Shown here piece after piece: positions 24,603 through 32,693 of a DNA stretch of 39,968 nt. This DNA comes from JAHEFX01 sp964614585 (lineage in GTDB: Bacteria > Actinomycetota > Acidimicrobiia > Spongiisociales > JAENVV01): the NCBI GenBank assembly GCA_964614585.1, contig CAZTLW010000006.1:1-39968 (forward strand). Reading direction: 5' to 3'. The translations under genes were made by a program, and so were the position numbers. Under the pieces are notes generated by a model, which saw only the letters and a program-made list of their open reading frames with translations, was not told where the DNA came from and did not search any database. How positions within the stretch are numbered: position 1 is the stretch's first letter; each line of letters starts with the position of its first letter.

Positions 24603-27600
24603 TCAGCCGTCCAGTCTGGGGCCGCCGACGGCGAGCACCTCGCCATCGACGGTCACGACGTAGATGGCGCCCTTCACCGGGGTCAACTCGTCGTCGACGA
24701 TCTCGGCCCCGACGTCGTAGGACCAGACCTTCTCGCCGGTCGCCCGGTCGATGGCCGCCACCTCGCCCTGCTCGCTGCCGACGAGCACCTGGTCGCCGGT
24801 GACCACGGGGCTCGTGACCCAGCCGTCGCCCTCGGCAGTCGGGTTCACCACCGGCCACATCCGTTCCGGCGGGTTCACGAGGTCGCCCGACGAGTCCGCC
24901 AGGGCCGGATCGATGGCGAGGAGCCCACCCTCGGAGACGAAGTAGAGGACGCCGTCGGCGGAGGCGACGTCGGTGCCGGTGTCGGTCTCCCACCGGACGC
25001 TGAAGCTGGCCATGTCGTTGCACGACCCGTCGTAGATGCCGATGCCGCCGCCATCGGCCGCCACGGCGACGAAGCCATCCGCCACCACGGGCCGCGACGG
25101 GCGCTCGCCGTTGCCCTGGATGAGGTTGCAGCGCTCGGCCCCGGTGTCGACCTCGAGGAGGTGGAGGCGGTTGCCCTGGGGGGCCACGTACACGGTCCCG
25201 TCGCCGATCGAGACCGAGGCCTCCACGGCGCCCATCTCGACCCCGAGCTCGTCGGTCCGCCAGAGCACCGACCCGCTGGCGAGGTCGAGGGCGGCCACGT
25301 AGCCGGATCCGTCGTCGGCGGTTCGGCTCAGGTACACGACCCCACCGTCGAGCACCGGCGCCGCCCGGGTCACGCCCGGCAGGTCGGCCGGCACCGTTCG
25401 CCAGACCGAGGCGCCGGTCTGGTCGAAGGCGCCCACCACGCCGTCGGAGGCGACCCAGACCACGTAGTAGGTCGGGGCACCCTCGACGTCGAGCTGTCCC
25501 ACCGACAGGGGCACCAGCAGTCGGTCGGAGACGGACTCCTGCCAGGAGATCGAGCCCGATGGCTGGTCGATCTGGGTGACCTCGTCCCGGGTGCTGGAGG
25601 CCACGAAGAGCCGCGTGCCGGCGGCGATGGCGCCCACCTGCGCCTCGCCGCTGGGTGTGGCTCGCCAATAGAGGCCCTCGGGTCCGGTGATGCCGCCGTC
25701 GCTCAGGCCGGTGCCGCCCGCATCGCCGCGGTGGGCGTGGAACCCGCCGGCCCACGGGTCGGGGACCGGGATGGTCGTGGTCGTCGTGGTGGTCGGACCG
25801 GCGACGGTGGTGGGGGGTGCTTCGGCCTCGGGCCACAGCGTCGCGGCGAGGGCGGCGATGGCCACCACCACCGCGGCGCCGGCGAGGGCGATCGGCACCC
25901 AGCCCCGGGCGGTCCGGCGGGCCCGGAACTCCATGCCCGCCGACGATCGCTGGGCGGGGCTGAGGGTCGGAGTCTCGGGGTCGAGGCCGGCCCGCAGCAG
26001 CGCGCCCTCGAGGGCCGAGGCGTCGAGTTCGGCGTCGGTGTCGACGTCGACCGCCTTGGCGGCCGCCACCGCGGGCAGCGCCTCCCAGTGGCTTCGCCAG
26101 GGCTCGGCGACGTGCTCGTCGGCCTGCCGGACGAGCGTGGCCGCGGCCGCGCCCTCCGGCTTCGCCCACAGGCCGGCGGTGTCGGCCGCCCGGGCGGCGA
26201 GGAGTGGGCTGCCGAGCCGTGCCGCCAGGGCGACGGCCTGGGCCCCGAGGTCAAAACCCTTCTCGTGTGCGGCCCGGAGCGTCATCAGCTCCACCGCCGT
26301 GGCATACCACCGGCCCTGCAACAGCAGATCGGTGAGCCGGGCGGCCTCGTCCCTGGGCCAGGGGCCGCCTTCGAGTTGGGCGAGCCGTTCGACGTCGCAG
26401 CGGAGTCGGACCCGCAGCCCGTCGATGCCCGGATCGGTCAGCTCCATCGCCCGGGCGAGGTGCTCGGCCGCCGTTGCGGCGTCCCCGTTCACCCGATGGG
26501 CGCGGGCCAGGGTCAGGTGCGTGACGTTCTGCCATGCCGGCATCGTCGCCATCGCGACTGCATGGGCCTCCTCGGCGGCATCGACGGCGCCCTCGCCCAG
26601 GCCATGGAGCGTGGCTCCTTCGGCGAAGGCGAGGTGGGCGAGGAAGCGGGGGGCGGAGGCGTCGCCGGCCAGGTCCATCGCCGACTGGTAGGCGTCGATC
26701 GCCTCGGCGGACCGTGACGTGTGGAACAGGGCCCGGGCCTCGTTGGCGTAGCGCGAAGCCTGGGCGGCATCGCCGCCGAGGTACTCGGCGAGGTCGGCGA
26801 CCGACGCGAACGTGGCCGCGGCGTCGTCGGCGTCGCCGTGGTCCAACAGCACCCAGCCCTTGTTGATCCTCGCCCGGGCGCGCTGGGTCGGGTCACCATG
26901 CGCCTCCACGAGCTGGTTGCCCTTGGTGGCGGCGGCCTCGGCCTCCTCGGCGAATCCGAGCCGGGAGAGCGAGCGGGCGGCCAGCGTGAGCAGCGACCCC
27001 TCCTTGGCGGGGAGGTCGTGGTTGCGGGCCAGGCCTGCCGCCAACGTCGCCCACGTGGCCGCCTCCTGCGGGTGCTGGAGGTCGTCATGGAGTTGGGCGA
27101 TGAACCCGATGGCGTCGGCCGCCGCCGACGGGTCGAGGAGGGGGACGGCCCGACTCGCATGCCCGAGGGCGATGTCGGAGTCTCCCCGCGATCGGTGGTG
27201 GCCGGCCAGGACGAGGTGGAGTCGGCCGGCCGCCTGGGGGTCGGCCGGGGGTCCGGCCTCCAGCGCCAGGGACGCAGCCTCGGGGTCGCCGCCCTCCCCG
27301 GCGGCGGTGAGCATCGGCAGGGCCACGTCCCCACGACCGGCGATGAGCAACAGCCGGCCACGGCGGGCGGGACGGTCGTCGCCGATCACCTCGACGAGCC
27401 GGCCGGCGAGGAGGGCGCGTCGGGGGCCCGACACGTCGGGCTCGGTCACGGCGACCCAGCCGGCGCCCGACTCCCGAATGGCGCCCTGCCGCTCCAGACG
27501 TTCACCGGCGTCGAGGATCTCGGCAGGATCGACGCCGAGGGTGCGGGCAGCCTCGTCGACCGTCACCGGATCATCGGTGAGGGCGATGATCGCGTGCAGT

Positions 27601-27617
27601 TCCTCGTCGAGTCCCAT
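24603..27617 (-). CDS. Large HTH-TPR-transmembrane-PQQ-propeller protein
   Basis: A 1004-residue protein with an unusual order of parts. Residues 1-60 resemble a winged helix (LDEELHAIIALTDDPVTVDEAARTLGVDPAEILDAGERLERQG). Residues about 75-530 are alpha-helical TPR-like repeats. A membrane span follows at about 572-594 (WVPIALAGAAVVVAIAALAATLW), then a Thr-rich linker, and an extracellular PQQ-type beta-propeller at about 625-1000 (GYVAALDLASGSVLWRT, VAAIDRATGEKVWSYD). The topology implies cytoplasmic TPRs and an outside sensor or scaffold. I know no characterised homologue. The ATG at 27617 has a GGAGG-like sequence upstream. Confidence 0.82.
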   Translation of the reverse strand: MGLDEELHAIIALTDDPVTVDEAARTLGVDPAEILDAGERLERQGAIRESGAGWVAVTEPDVSGPRRALLAGRLVEVIGDDRPARRGRLLLIAGRGDVALPMLTAAGEGGDPEAASLALEAGPPADPQAAGRLHLVLAGHHRSRGDSDIALGHASRAVPLLDPSAAADAIGFIAQLHDDLQHPQEAATWATLAAGLARNHDLPAKEGSLLTLAARSLSRLGFAEEAEAAATKGNQLVEAHGDPTQRARARINKGWVLLDHGDADDAAATFASVADLAEYLGGDAAQASRYANEARALFHTSRSAEAIDAYQSAMDLAGDASAPRFLAHLAFAEGATLHGLGEGAVDAAEEAHAVAMATMPAWQNVTHLTLARAHRVNGDAATAAEHLARAMELTDPGIDGLRVRLRCDVERLAQLEGGPWPRDEAARLTDLLLQGRWYATAVELMTLRAAHEKGFDLGAQAVALAARLGSPLLAARAADTAGLWAKPEGAAAATLVRQADEHVAEPWRSHWEALPAVAAAKAVDVDTDAELDASALEGALLRAGLDPETPTLSPAQRSSAGMEFRARRTARGWVPIALAGAAVVVAIAALAATLWPEAEAPPTTVAGPTTTTTTTIPVPDPWAGGFHAHRGDAGGTGLSDGGITGPEGLYWRATPSGEAQVGAIAAGTRLFVASSTRDEVTQIDQPSGSISWQESVSDRLLVPLSVGQLDVEGAPTYYVVWVASDGVVGAFDQTGASVWRTVPADLPGVTRAAPVLDGGVVYLSRTADDGSGYVAALDLASGSVLWRTDELGVEMGAVEASVSIGDGTVYVAPQGNRLHLLEVDTGAERCNLIQGNGERPSRPVVADGFVAVAADGGGIGIYDGSCNDMASFSVRWETDTGTDVASADGVLYFVSEGGLLAIDPALADSSGDLVNPPERMWPVVNPTAEGDGWVTSPVVTGDQVLVGSEQGEVAAIDRATGEKVWSYDVGAEIVDDELTPVKGAIYVVTVDGEVLAVGGPRLDG

Positions 27618-27686
27618 CCCCTGCCTCCTCGTCGCCCCAGCGTACGTGACGACGGCTAGCGTCGGTGGTCGATCCAGGAGGACTGC

Positions 27687-28109
27687 ATGGACACGGTCGA
27701 CGCGTTGCGCAACTCGAGCCTGCTCGCCGCACTGGGCGAGGAACAGCTCGCCGGCCTCGCCGCGATGGCGCGCCAGCGGACGTTCGCCGCCGGCGACGTG
27801 CTCATCAGCGCCGGCGACAGCCGCGCCTCGGCCATGTACGTGATCATCGACGGCGCCGTGGAGATCCGATCGGAGGGGACCGTGGTCGCCGAGCTCGGCC
27901 CGGGTGCCTCCGTGGGCGAGTTGGCGCTCCTGTCCCCCGACACCTCCCGGACCGCCGACGTGATCGCCACCGAGGACACGACCGTGGTGGCACTGGCCCG
28001 GTGGGACTTCCTGCCCTACGTGCGGGGCAACCCCGACGTCGCCCAGGCGGTCATCGAGGAGCTGGTCGCCCGGATCGAGGCCGCCAACGCCCGGCTCGCC
28101 GCCGACTGA
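27687..28109 (+). CDS. Cyclic-nucleotide-binding-domain protein
   Basis: A 140-residue single CNB domain. It has the typical N-terminus LRNSSLLAALGEEQLAGLAAMARQRTFAAGDVLISAGD, the strand MYVIIDGAVEI, and the phosphate-binding cassette region GASVGELALLSPDTSRTADVIA. The usual Arg of the cassette is near TSRTA. It lacks a DNA-binding domain, so it is not a CRP-type activator. GGAGGA precedes the ATG. It lies divergent from the HTH-TPR-propeller gene with a 69-nt shared gap, which may reflect a joint function. Confidence 0.87.
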   Translation: MDTVDALRNSSLLAALGEEQLAGLAAMARQRTFAAGDVLISAGDSRASAMYVIIDGAVEIRSEGTVVAELGPGASVGELALLSPDTSRTADVIATEDTTVVALARWDFLPYVRGNPDVAQAVIEELVARIEAANARLAAD

Positions 28110-28124
28110 CGGCGCCGGCACTCC

Positions 28125-28130
28125 TACCCT
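28125..28130 (+). promoter_or_regulatory. -10 box, leaderless-type promoter of the hydrolase gene
   Basis: TACCCT lies 7 nt before the ATG at 28138, with no ribosome-binding site. Confidence 0.5.
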
Positions 28131-28137
28131 CCCGCCG

Positions 28138-29706
28138 ATGCGGTGCCAGGTCGTGCTCGTGTCGGTGGTGGTCGCCCTCGTGGCGGCCGCCTGTTCCGGT
28201 GACCCCGGCGGGACGACCACCGAGGCGACCGATTCGGGGGCCGTCGCCACGACGACCACGACCTCCGCGCCGACGTCCACCACCGAGGCGTCGACGACGA
28301 CCACCGAGTCGGCCGCCGACGGCGTCGGCGCCCTGACGGAGTTCGTCAACGGTCGGGCCGAGCTCACCGTGCCGCTCGACCACGACGACCCCGGCGGTCC
28401 CACCATCGCCGTGCCGGTGTGGCTTCGACCGGCCGACGACCCCGACGCCCGCATCGGGGTGCTGTTGGTCAACCCCGGTGGCCCGGGTGTCGCCGCCAAC
28501 GGGCTCGTCCGAGCCGCCGACAACATCTACGCCGAGCGACTGCTCGAGGTCTTCGACATCGTGGCGATCGATCCCCGCGGCACCTCGCCGTCCACGGCGG
28601 TGGACTGCGGCAACGGCATCGACGAGTACCTCGGCGCCGTGGACTGGTCGCCCGAGGACCAGGGCGAGCTCGACGAACTCGACCGCCACATCCAGGGCCA
28701 GGTGGACCGGTGCGTGGGAGCCGACCCCGACCTCATCGACCACGTCTCCACCATGGACACCGTGCACGACCACGCGGTGCTCATCGAGGCGCTCGGCGAG
28801 GAGACGGCGACCTGGTTCGGGTTTTCGTATGGCACCACCCTCGGCGCCGCCCTCGTGACCGAGTACCCCGAGCTGATCCGGGCGGCGGTCTTCGACGGCG
28901 CCAGCCAGCACGTCGGCTACGGCGACCCCGTCGCCGAGCTGCTCGCCGATGCCGAGGCGGACGAGGCACTCCTCGTGCGGATCCTCGAGGGGTGCGACGC
29001 GTCGGAGGACTGCCCGATCGACGGACCGGCCATCGACGCCTTCGGCCGGGTGGCCGCCGCCGCCGACGAGGCGCCCTTCGACGACGACCCGGCCCTCGTC
29101 GCCGTCAACCAGCAGCTCTTCAGCTGGGTGCTCGCCGCCGGCCCCCACGCCTACGGCGGGCCGACGGCGCCGTTGCTGACGGCCGTGGCGGCCGCCGACG
29201 ACGGCGACGGCTCCCTGCTCCAGCAGTACGTGGCCGACGCCGCCGACTTCCAGCAGCTCTTCTCGGGCTTCCTGCAGATCGTCTGCCTCGACTACCCCTA
29301 CCGAGGTGAGACCCCGTACCCCGACGACATCGACGACCTCGTCGACGAGGTGGCCCCGACCCGGGCCTCCGTCTTCCCGACGCCCGAGTTCCTCGAGGAC
29401 GTACAGCTGCCGGGGGAGTGCGAACGCTGGCCCGTGGGGCCCGAGCTCCTGCCGAGCCCGCTCTCGGGCGAGGGCGGTGGTCCGGTGCTACTGGTCACGG
29501 CCACCGGCGACCCCGTCACGCCCAAGGGCAGTGCCGACGCCCTCGCCGAGGAACTCGTCAACGAGACGGTGCTGGTCGTCGAGGACGACCAACACGTGAG
29601 CTACAACAAGTTCGGCAACGAGGCCCAGCGATGCGCCACCGGGGTCATCAACGACTTCCTCGTCGACCTCGAGGTGCCGCCCGAGGGTTTCGTCTGCGGT
29701 CCCTGA
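28138..29706 (+). CDS. Secreted alpha/beta-hydrolase lipoprotein (tripeptidyl-aminopeptidase-like)
   Basis: A 522-residue exported enzyme. The signal peptide ends in lipobox VAAACSG, followed by a Thr/Ser-rich linker (about 25-60). The hydrolase core has the oxyanion region LLVNPGGPGVAANG, the nucleophile elbow GFSYGT with Ser230, an acid in TATGDPVTP and His in VEDDQHVSY. The lid and C-terminal TAP-like domain with paired cysteines (CDASEDC, CLDYPY, CERWP) fit the actinobacterial tripeptidyl aminopeptidase / SCO-type proteases. These release N-terminal peptides outside the cell. Substrate specificity is inferred from family only. Confidence 0.88.
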   Translation: MRCQVVLVSVVVALVAAACSGDPGGTTTEATDSGAVATTTTTSAPTSTTEASTTTTESAADGVGALTEFVNGRAELTVPLDHDDPGGPTIAVPVWLRPADDPDARIGVLLVNPGGPGVAANGLVRAADNIYAERLLEVFDIVAIDPRGTSPSTAVDCGNGIDEYLGAVDWSPEDQGELDELDRHIQGQVDRCVGADPDLIDHVSTMDTVHDHAVLIEALGEETATWFGFSYGTTLGAALVTEYPELIRAAVFDGASQHVGYGDPVAELLADAEADEALLVRILEGCDASEDCPIDGPAIDAFGRVAAAADEAPFDDDPALVAVNQQLFSWVLAAGPHAYGGPTAPLLTAVAAADDGDGSLLQQYVADAADFQQLFSGFLQIVCLDYPYRGETPYPDDIDDLVDEVAPTRASVFPTPEFLEDVQLPGECERWPVGPELLPSPLSGEGGGPVLLVTATGDPVTPKGSADALAEELVNETVLVVEDDQHVSYNKFGNEAQRCATGVINDFLVDLEVPPEGFVCGP

Positions 29707-29727
29707 CCGCCAAATCGGCACCGTCGG

Positions 29728-29733
29728 TACCCT
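29728..29733 (+). promoter_or_regulatory. -10 box, leaderless-type promoter of fxsA
   Basis: TACCCT lies 8 nt before the ATG at 29742, without a Shine-Dalgarno sequence. Confidence 0.45.
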
Positions 29734-29741
29734 GAAGGCCG

Positions 29742-30194
29742 ATGCGGATCTTCGCCCTGTTCACGCTCATCGCCCTCGCCGAGATGGCGACCTTCTTCTG
29801 GGTCGAGTCGCGCATCGGCCTCGGCTGGGCGCTCGGACTCGCGGTGGCCACCGCCCTCATCGGGTCGGTGCTCGTCCGTCGGGCCGGTGTCGCGGTGATC
29901 GCCGACATCAACCGCAAGATCTCGGCAGCCCAGCTTCCGGCCAAGGAGCTCAGCCGCGGGGGCGCGGTCCTCGTCTCGGGGGCGCTGCTCATCTCCCCGG
30001 GCTTCCTGACCGACGTCATCGGCTTCCTGTTGCTCACGCCGCCGGTCCAGGAGCTCGTCCACCGGACCGTTGCGAAGCGGGTCACCAGCCGCATGACGGT
30101 CGTCACCCCCGGCGGCGCCACCTCGTGGACGCAGGGACCCCCGCCCGTGGATCGGGGCTCCGGCGACGTCATCGACGTCGAGAGTTGGGAGTAG
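29742..30194 (+). CDS. fxsA: FxsA-family cytoplasmic membrane protein
   Basis: A 150-residue protein with two N-terminal helices (IFALFTLIALAEMATFFWVESRIGLGWALGLAVATALIGSVLV) and a third region GGAVLVSGALLISPGFLTDVIGFLLLTPPVQ, whose GALLIxPGFLTDxxGxLLLxPP is the FxsA signature. FxsA overproduction relieves phage T7 exclusion by F plasmids in E. coli; its native job is unknown. Three genes follow closely (5 nt to the MBL-fold gene), so they may be one transcript. Confidence 0.93.
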   Translation: MRIFALFTLIALAEMATFFWVESRIGLGWALGLAVATALIGSVLVRRAGVAVIADINRKISAAQLPAKELSRGGAVLVSGALLISPGFLTDVIGFLLLTPPVQELVHRTVAKRVTSRMTVVTPGGATSWTQGPPPVDRGSGDVIDVESWE

Positions 30195-30199
30195 GCCCG

Positions 30200-30982
30200 G
30201 TGGAGGTCACCCACCTCCTGGCCCCGAATCCGGGGCGCTACACGGGACCCGGCACGAACACCTGGATCCTGGAGTCGGACGGCGCGGTCCTCGTGGTCGA
30301 TCCCGGACCGATCATCGCCATGCACGCCGACGCCATCGTCGACGCCATCGGCGACCGCGAGGTGGCGGGGGTGCTGGTGACCCACACCCATCCCGACCAT
30401 GCACCCCTCGCCAACCCGCTCGCCGGCGAGTTGGGGGTCGCGGCGCTGGGCCACGCGCCCGGGCCGGAGTTCGAACCCGACCGACGGCTCGACGAGGGCG
30501 ACGCCGTCGACTTCGGTGGCGAGACCCTCACCGTGCTCCACACCCCCGGCCATGCCACCGATCACCTCTGCTTCGTGGTCGGCACCGAGATGTTCACCGG
30601 GGACCACATCATGGGTGGCTCCACGGTGATGATCGAGGACCTGTCGGCCTACCTCGCCCAGCTGCGACGGCTCCGCGACCTCACCCTCACCCGGCTCTAC
30701 CCCGGACACGGCCCCACCATCAGCCGTCCCCACGAGGTCATCGACCACTACATCGACCATCGGCTGGAGCGCGAGCAACAGATCGTGGCCGCCATCGAGG
30801 CCGGGGAGGAGACCATCGGTGACGTCGTCGGCTTGGTCTATGCCGACGTGGCTGTTGAACTACACCCATTGGCCGCACACTCGGTCGCCGCCCACGTGCG
30901 AAAGCTCGTCGACGACGGTCGGGTCGACTTCAAGGACACCGAGGACCTGTGGAACGCCGTCGTCCGACTCGCCGCCCCGTGA
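30200..30982 (+). CDS. MBL-fold metallo-hydrolase (LACTB2-like)
   Basis: A 260-residue metallo-beta-lactamase-fold hydrolase. The metal motif THTHPDHA is followed by HTPGHATDHLCF, the Asp of FTGDHIMGG and the distal His in LYPGHGPTI. A C-terminal winged helix (LHPLAAHSVAAHVRKLVDDGRVDF) is the LACTB2-type extension, associated with endoribonuclease or thioesterase activity. The start is the GTG at 30200 (VEVTHLLAPNPGRYTGPGTNTW), because this is the family N-terminus and it lies 5 nt after fxsA. The stop overlaps the next GTG by 4 nt. Confidence 0.9.
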   Translation: MEVTHLLAPNPGRYTGPGTNTWILESDGAVLVVDPGPIIAMHADAIVDAIGDREVAGVLVTHTHPDHAPLANPLAGELGVAALGHAPGPEFEPDRRLDEGDAVDFGGETLTVLHTPGHATDHLCFVVGTEMFTGDHIMGGSTVMIEDLSAYLAQLRRLRDLTLTRLYPGHGPTISRPHEVIDHYIDHRLEREQQIVAAIEAGEETIGDVVGLVYADVAVELHPLAAHSVAAHVRKLVDDGRVDFKDTEDLWNAVVRLAAP

Positions 30983-32184
30983 GCGCCGCCGCCCGCGTCC
31001 TCGTGATCGCGCTGGCCCTCTCGATGCTGGCCCTCCCAGGTGCTGCCCAGGTCACCGACGAGGACATCGCCCGGGCCGAGGCCGAACTGGCGGCCCTGCA
31101 GGTCGAGTTGTCGGCTCTCACGGACGAGTGGGAGGCGGCCGTGGCGCGCCAGGTGCTCCTCCAGGATGCGGTGGAGGCGCAGTCACAGGCCCTTCTGGAG
31201 ACGACGCTGAGCGTCGAGGACCTGTCCCGTAGTGCCGAGGAGCGGGCCGCCGAGATGTACATGGATGCCGCCATGACCGGCCTCTCGACGCTCTTCGCCC
31301 CCGGCTCGATCGACGGCGCCGGCGCCGGGCTCGGCTACCTCGACGAGGTCGCCGACGCCGACCGCCAGCTCATTGCCGAACTGGAGGTCCAGAGCATCGA
31401 GTTGGACCGTCAGCAGGATGAACTCGGGGTGGCCCGAGCCGACCTCGACGACGCCGTCGACGACCTCGACGCCAATGTCGCCCTCATCGTCGAGAAGCTC
31501 GATGCCGCCCAACAGAAGATCAACCAGTTGAAGGAACAGCAGGCCCGCGAAGAGGAGGAGCGCCGTCGTCGGGCTGCCGAGGAGGCCGCCCGTCGCGCTG
31601 CCGAGGAGGCGGCTGCCGCCGCAGCGGCTGCCGCAGCCGCCACCACCACCACCCAACCTGCTTCGTCGGGAGGGTCCGGTGGGTCGTCGGGCGGCGAATC
31701 GACGCCGACCACCGAGGCGCCCCCGACCACCGAGGCCCCAGCCACCACGGCGCCGCCGCCACCGCCGCCGCCACCGAGCACCGGGGGCAAGGTCTGCCCG
31801 GTCGCCGGGGCGACCACGTTCTCGGACTCGTGGGGCGCTCCCCGGTCGGGTGGCCGCACCCACAAGGGCGTCGACATGCTCGGTCCCCGCGGCACCCCGA
31901 TCGTGGCCATCGAGGACGGCGTGGTGAACCGGTTGTCCAACTCGTCCCTCGGCGGGTTGTCGGTCTACTTCACGGGCAACTCGGGGTCGTACTACTACTA
32001 CGCCCACCTCGACGGTTTCGCCTCGGGCATCGGCTCCGGGAGCCGCGTCACGGCCGGGACGCTGCTCGGCTACAACGGCACGACCGGCAACGCCCCCGCC
32101 AACATCCCCCACCTGCACTTCCAGTACGCCCCACCCGGCAGCAGCTGGATCAACCCGTACCCCCTGGTCCGAGACCTGTGCTGA
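30979..32184 (+). CDS. M23-type peptidoglycan endopeptidase with coiled coil
   Basis: A 401-residue exported protein. It has a signal peptide (ARVLVIALALSMLALPGAAQ), a long coiled coil (about 25-215) of the EnvC/NlpD-activator type, an Ala-then-Thr/Ser/Gly/Pro linker, and a LytM/M23 domain with zinc motif HKGVD and HLHF. The fold cuts cell-wall peptides or, if degenerate, activates amidases; the visible His and Asp ligands argue for activity. The GTG start overlaps the MBL-fold stop (GTGA). It ends the fxsA cluster and is followed by a strong hairpin. Confidence 0.9.
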   Translation: MSAAARVLVIALALSMLALPGAAQVTDEDIARAEAELAALQVELSALTDEWEAAVARQVLLQDAVEAQSQALLETTLSVEDLSRSAEERAAEMYMDAAMTGLSTLFAPGSIDGAGAGLGYLDEVADADRQLIAELEVQSIELDRQQDELGVARADLDDAVDDLDANVALIVEKLDAAQQKINQLKEQQAREEEERRRRAAEEAARRAAEEAAAAAAAAAAATTTTQPASSGGSGGSSGGESTPTTEAPPTTEAPATTAPPPPPPPPSTGGKVCPVAGATTFSDSWGAPRSGGRTHKGVDMLGPRGTPIVAIEDGVVNRLSNSSLGGLSVYFTGNSGSYYYYAHLDGFASGIGSGSRVTAGTLLGYNGTTGNAPANIPHLHFQYAPPGSSWINPYPLVRDLC

Positions 32185-32205
32185 CCGGCGGCCTCCGGCC
32201 GCCGG
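32185..32205 (+). terminator. Terminator hairpin after the M23 peptidase gene
   Basis: CCGGCGGCC-tcc-GGCCGCCGG is a perfect 9-bp GC stem directly after the stop codon. No T-run follows. The dispersed GTAC repeat begins at the next base. Confidence 0.7.
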
Positions 32206-32238
32206 CAGTACCGAGTACCAAGTACTGCAGTACTGAGA
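32206..32238. repeat. Dispersed GTAC repeat, copy b; left inverted repeat of the four-helix-bundle cassette
   Basis: A 33-nt unit whose reverse complement matches 32641-32672 apart from one short indel and substitution (GCA versus CG). The shared core is ACTTGGTACTCGGTACTG. With copy c it brackets a single gene. Confidence 0.82.
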
Positions 32239-32245
32239 TCGGGAG

Positions 32246-32599
32246 TCAGTTGCCCAGGCGACGACGGAGGGCTTCCAGCATCTTCACGATCTCTCCGAGC
32301 TCCTCCTCCCACTCGGAGCTGGTGATCTCTGGGAGGTAACCGAGGTCGCTGGCTATTCGGACGTGGCACGACAGTTCGGAGGCCGATCCGGTGGCCAGGG
32401 ACAGGAACCGTGCGAAGTCGGCGCCGGTCGACCTACCGGCACCCTCGGCGATGTTCGATTCGATCGAAACGGCGGCACGCCGCATCTGCGCGGCCAGGCC
32501 GTACCGCTCCTCTGGCGGGAGCGAACGCGTCTGGCGGTACACCTCGAGCGTCAGGGCGTGGCACCGATGCCATACGTGCAGCTTGCGGAAGTTGTGCAC
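32246..32599 (-). CDS. Four-helix-bundle protein (23S rRNA intervening-sequence / bAvd-like family)
   Basis: A 117-residue protein with the family signature: N-terminal KLHVWHRCHALTLEVYRQT, then AAQMRRAAVSIESNIAEGAGR, then FLSLATGSASELSCHVRIASDLGYL. Four amphipathic helices are expected. Members are encoded in 23S rRNA insertions, as stand-alone genes in many genomes, and as the accessory Avd protein of diversity-generating retroelements. No reverse transcriptase or variable repeat is near. The start is a GTG at 32599. The gene is flanked on both sides by near-identical inverted repeats (32206-32238 and 32641-32672), which suggests a small mobile cassette. Confidence 0.9.
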   Translation of the reverse strand: MHNFRKLHVWHRCHALTLEVYRQTRSLPPEERYGLAAQMRRAAVSIESNIAEGAGRSTGADFARFLSLATGSASELSCHVRIASDLGYLPEITSSEWEEELGEIVKMLEALRRRLGN

Positions 32600-32640
32600 A
32601 AGCTGGACATATCACCGGCCGCCAGGAGGTGCCACCCCCT

Positions 32641-32672
32641 TCTCAGTACTCGGTACTTGGTACTCGGTACTG
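32641..32672. repeat. Dispersed GTAC repeat, copy c; right inverted repeat of the four-helix-bundle cassette
   Basis: A 32-nt unit, the inverse of copy b, with three successive TACT-like steps (AGTACT, GGTACTTGG, TACTCGGTACTG). It lies upstream of the four-helix-bundle gene and ends at the hairpin of mrp. Confidence 0.82.
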
Positions 32673-32693
32673 ACGCGCTCGTCAGAGCGCGTC
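32672..32693 (-). terminator. Terminator hairpin overlapping the mrp stop codon
   Basis: GACGCGCTC-gtca-GAGCGCGTC is a perfect 9-bp stem. The mrp stop codon (32682-32684) lies in its loop, so the hairpin begins within the coding end of mrp. Confidence 0.55.

Noticed and set aside
32206..32672. Diversity-generating retroelement suggested by the Avd-like protein
   Set aside because: There is no reverse transcriptase, template repeat or variable repeat nearby. Stand-alone four-helix-bundle genes are common.
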